35,862 nucleotides of DNA from Silene noctiflora (lineage: Eukaryota > Streptophyta > Magnoliopsida > Caryophyllales > Caryophyllaceae). Shown one piece after another: positions 34,009-35,862 of the stretch. The stretch spans positions 131,229-167,090 of the forward strand of contig VHZZ01000041.1 in the NCBI GenBank assembly GCA_009801015.1, in the 5' to 3' direction. The notes beneath the pieces are model-generated. The model ran no database searches, was not told the DNA's origin, and worked only from the letters and a program-made list of their open reading frames with translations. The position numbers and the translations under genes are program-made. Position 1 is the stretch's first letter. Each line of letters starts with the position of its first letter.

Positions 34009-34444
34009 TAAGTATATTGTATTGTCTTAAACTTATTTCAATTAGTGTACATAGATAAACGTTGATTATATGGACATAACAAGAAGCTTGTCTCATTCTA
34101 TCAGAGTGGTGTTATTAGATGACCCGTTTAATTTTTTTGAGAGAGGAACTGAATAAATAATTATCTATTCTACTTTGTATTAGTTTTGTGGGTGTCTTCT
34201 ATGTGCGAGATTTGCGTTTTGTGTAGTCGAAAATCAATTTATTTATTTTGCTTAGTCTTTTATGGCAAAAACAACATATATGCGATAACTATTGATCGAA
34301 CGAGGCGTAGTACTTAGTAGTTAGTACTTATTGCGTGATGCCGTGTCTTTTTTACTAAATTTCTGATGAGTCATAATTATATACATTTTTATGCCTCCCC
34401 TTAGTTACTTTAGAGACGGTTTTGTGCTATAATACGTCATTTAT

Positions 34445-34673
34445 ATGTTGTTTATGTTAGAATGTCGATACTTCCGCTATTTGGTGTTTAAATGCAGATT
34501 GGATGCATTTGTGGGGCAATTGGATAGTAATGAACACTGCGGAGTCGACAAGACGGAGTTCAAAGAAGATAGCAAGGAAATCAAGGAGGAAAGATGGAAA
34601 GAAGAGAAGAAATCACGAGACGAAGTAGCTGGGACAAGTTCCTCGATTGAGTAGTGATGTCCTCGATCGAGTA
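34445..34673 (+). repeat. Possible LTR-retrotransposon-derived segment with CTCGATYGAG pair
   Basis: An open Lys/Glu-rich frame at 34445-34654 (its start is not reliable) runs into CCTCGATTGAGTA (34641-34653) and, 20 bp later, CCTCGATCGAGTA (34661-34673). I associate repeated CTCGATCGAG words with dispersed retroelement sequences in Caryophyllaceae such as Silene and Dianthus; that is memory, not proof. No protease, RT or integrase motif is visible. Confidence 0.3.
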
Positions 34674-35152
34674 TGCTTACTGATACCGGGATTTGTCGTC
34701 ATTCCCGGCGAAAAAATAATTTATAAAAAACCAATTAAAGTAGTATAATCGGGGTTGAATCCACAACGATGGCGGGATTTGTATATAACTCGTTTGAATG
34801 ATAGTTTAGTCGATAACAAAGAGAGGTGATTAACTAATGTAAACTAATGAATAATAAAAAGATTAAACTAGGTGAAAGTGCTAACAAGGATTTGTAAACA
34901 ATAGATAAAAGGGTAAGGTATTCGGGTTCACCCCAAGTAAGGTGGACTAGAACAAGGAATTAACAAGTTATGGGTAACTTAATGGTTTAGTTTTAAAGCC
35001 TAATTACTTAGGTCAACTAAAGTCCTTAACAAAGTTTTCACTTTGGTCCAAACTCAACGTGTATACACTATCTAGCATCCCCTAACATTGTCATGAAAGA
35101 GTATACTAAGCATAAATCCGCGAAAGGCTTGAACTTTCATGCAAACATTTCA
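34674..35152. other. Unassigned repeat-like sequence
   Basis: AT-rich with no open frame. The words GGGGTTGAATCCACAACGAT (34750) and GTATTCGGGTTCACCCCAAG (34918) resemble a widely dispersed plant non-coding repeat whose class I cannot name. No ends or target duplications could be set. Confidence 0.3.
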
Positions 35153-35379
35153 TGTAACACCCCGTAATTTAGTTAAGGTTATATGAATAATTTACGTAAT
35201 ATGAATAATTAATTAAAGGCTTTATTATAATTGTTTAATTGTTAAGACAATAATTAAATAAATAAAGTGAAGAATAAGTCGGAGCTAAATAATAAAAATA
35301 GTATATACATGATAATAATAGGTGATAATAATTGTTAATTGTACGATAAATAATTGATGTTCGTATAATAATAATAATA
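35153..35379 (+). repeat. Possible LTR 5' end (TGTAACACCCC...)
   Basis: TGTAACACCCCGTAATTTAG at 35153 looks like the start of many plant Gypsy-type LTRs, which begin TGTAACACCCC. The sequence that follows is AT-rich and soon runs into a microsatellite. No matching 3' LTR end (CA), primer-binding site or second LTR is inside the window, so this is a candidate only. Confidence 0.35.
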
Positions 35380-35410
<31 letters not shown>

Positions 35411-35519
35411 CGATGATGATGACGACGATGATGATGATGATGATGATGATGATAATGATAATGACAATGATAATGATAATGATAATCATAATCAAAATGA
35501 TAATGATAATCATAATGAT
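35366..35519 (+). repeat. Compound microsatellite (TAA)n-(GAT)n-(AATGAT)n
   Basis: TAATAA triplets pass into about 25 GAT/GAC triplets and then into GATAAT / AATCATAATGAT hexamers. Both strands read as long homopolymer 'ORFs' (poly-Met or poly-Ile/Ser), which are artefacts of the triplet repeat. No gene is implied. Confidence 0.95.
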
Positions 35520-35789
35520 AGTATCAGGGCTTGTGTACTGCGATCGGCTATGGTTTTTTACCTTTTTCTTTCTCTTCCTTGGGGGAGTTGGAGACGGATG
35601 CTATTGCCTTACTCAAGCGGATTCAGAAATTTTCTGTGTCTCAGGATACTGGAGCGCGGGTAGCGGCTTTTATTTTTACGTGACTTAGCTTTGCTATAGC
35701 TAAGGGGGTGGGAGCCCAGATAGTATCTCGGCTGCCCACCAATGTCTTGTAAAACTTGTTTTGATTTCTAAATAAAGGTTGTGTTTTTT
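35520..35789 (+). pseudogene. Probable retroelement (LINE-like) 3' remnant
   Basis: One frame from about 35590 reads coherently (ETDAIALLKRIQKFSVSQ, then a GARVAAF segment), meets a TGA at 35684-35686, and continues without another stop for 22 codons to a TAA at 35753-35755. AATAAAGG and a T-run follow, and then a (TAA)n tail that leaves the window. A truncated coding end, polyadenylation-like signal and simple tail suggest a non-LTR retroelement 3' end. I cannot name the domain; the call rests on structure and a vague family resemblance. Confidence 0.35.
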
Positions 35790-35790
35790 T

Positions 35791-35862
<72 letters not shown>
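35790..35862 (+). repeat. (TAA)n tract running off the window end
   Basis: At least 23 uninterrupted TAA/AAT triplets to the last base. It may be the 3' tail of the retroelement remnant just upstream, or an independent microsatellite. Its true length is unknown. Confidence 0.95.

Noticed and set aside
35235..35688. Open frames made of long Met, Ile or Ser runs
   Set aside because: They are products of the GAT/TAA triplet microsatellite and have no protein-like composition.
1..35862. CRISPR array, phage or bacterial defence system, operon
   Set aside because: The genes, introns and repeats are those of a plant nucleus. No regularly spaced repeats or prokaryotic gene layout exist here.

Overview
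This window is nuclear DNA from a flowering plant. It is AT-rich. It carries four protein genes: three are split by GT-AG introns and one is intronless. Between and inside them lie many small transposon-type repeats. The products are plant-typical: an extra-large G protein, an OTU deubiquitinase, the splicing factor PRP17/CDC40 and a plastid DUF760 protein. Several repeats resemble ones common in Caryophyllales, and a paired CTCGATTGAG/CTCGATCGAG motif near 34.65 kb makes me lean to Caryophyllaceae. That placement is inference only.

Layout. 1-1564: non-coding, with an inverted-repeat MITE (979-1150) and a tRNA-like (pol III A/B box) segment in the probable 5' leader of the first gene. 1565-10484 (+): extra-large G protein, XLG3-type, 8 coding exons, 870 aa. 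10485-11747: tail-to-tail intergenic stretch. 11748-19272 (-): OTU-domain deubiquitinase, 9 coding exons, 235 aa. 19273-22087: intergenic, with a weak candidate small gene at 19941-20248 (+). 22088-23812 (-): PRP17/CDC40 step-II splicing factor, one uninterrupted 574-codon frame. 23813-25126: intergenic, with a fresh 69-bp tandem duplication. 25127-28751 (-): chloroplast DUF760 / UV-B-induced At3g17800-like protein, 3 coding exons, 406 aa; its first intron holds a 521-bp hAT element with a perfect 8-bp target duplication. 28752-35862: no gene seen. This gene-poor stretch holds two PIF/Tourist-like MITEs, at least three short Helitrons plus an orphan Helitron 5' end, a 110-bp MITE with a 10-bp target duplication, LTR-type sequence, a LINE-like 3' remnant, and long GAT/TAA microsatellites.

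The four genes do unrelated housekeeping or signalling jobs (G-protein signalling, ubiquitin removal, pre-mRNA splicing, a plastid protein). They do not form a cluster or a pathway. I found no CRISPR, operon or new defence or biosynthetic system. The most interesting material is the transposon architecture: pol III promoter-like boxes inside a hAT MITE and again in a gene leader, a tandem group of Helitrons, and an over-represented ACTCCGTA 8-mer. All exon boundaries were read by eye from splice signals and protein-family conservation.
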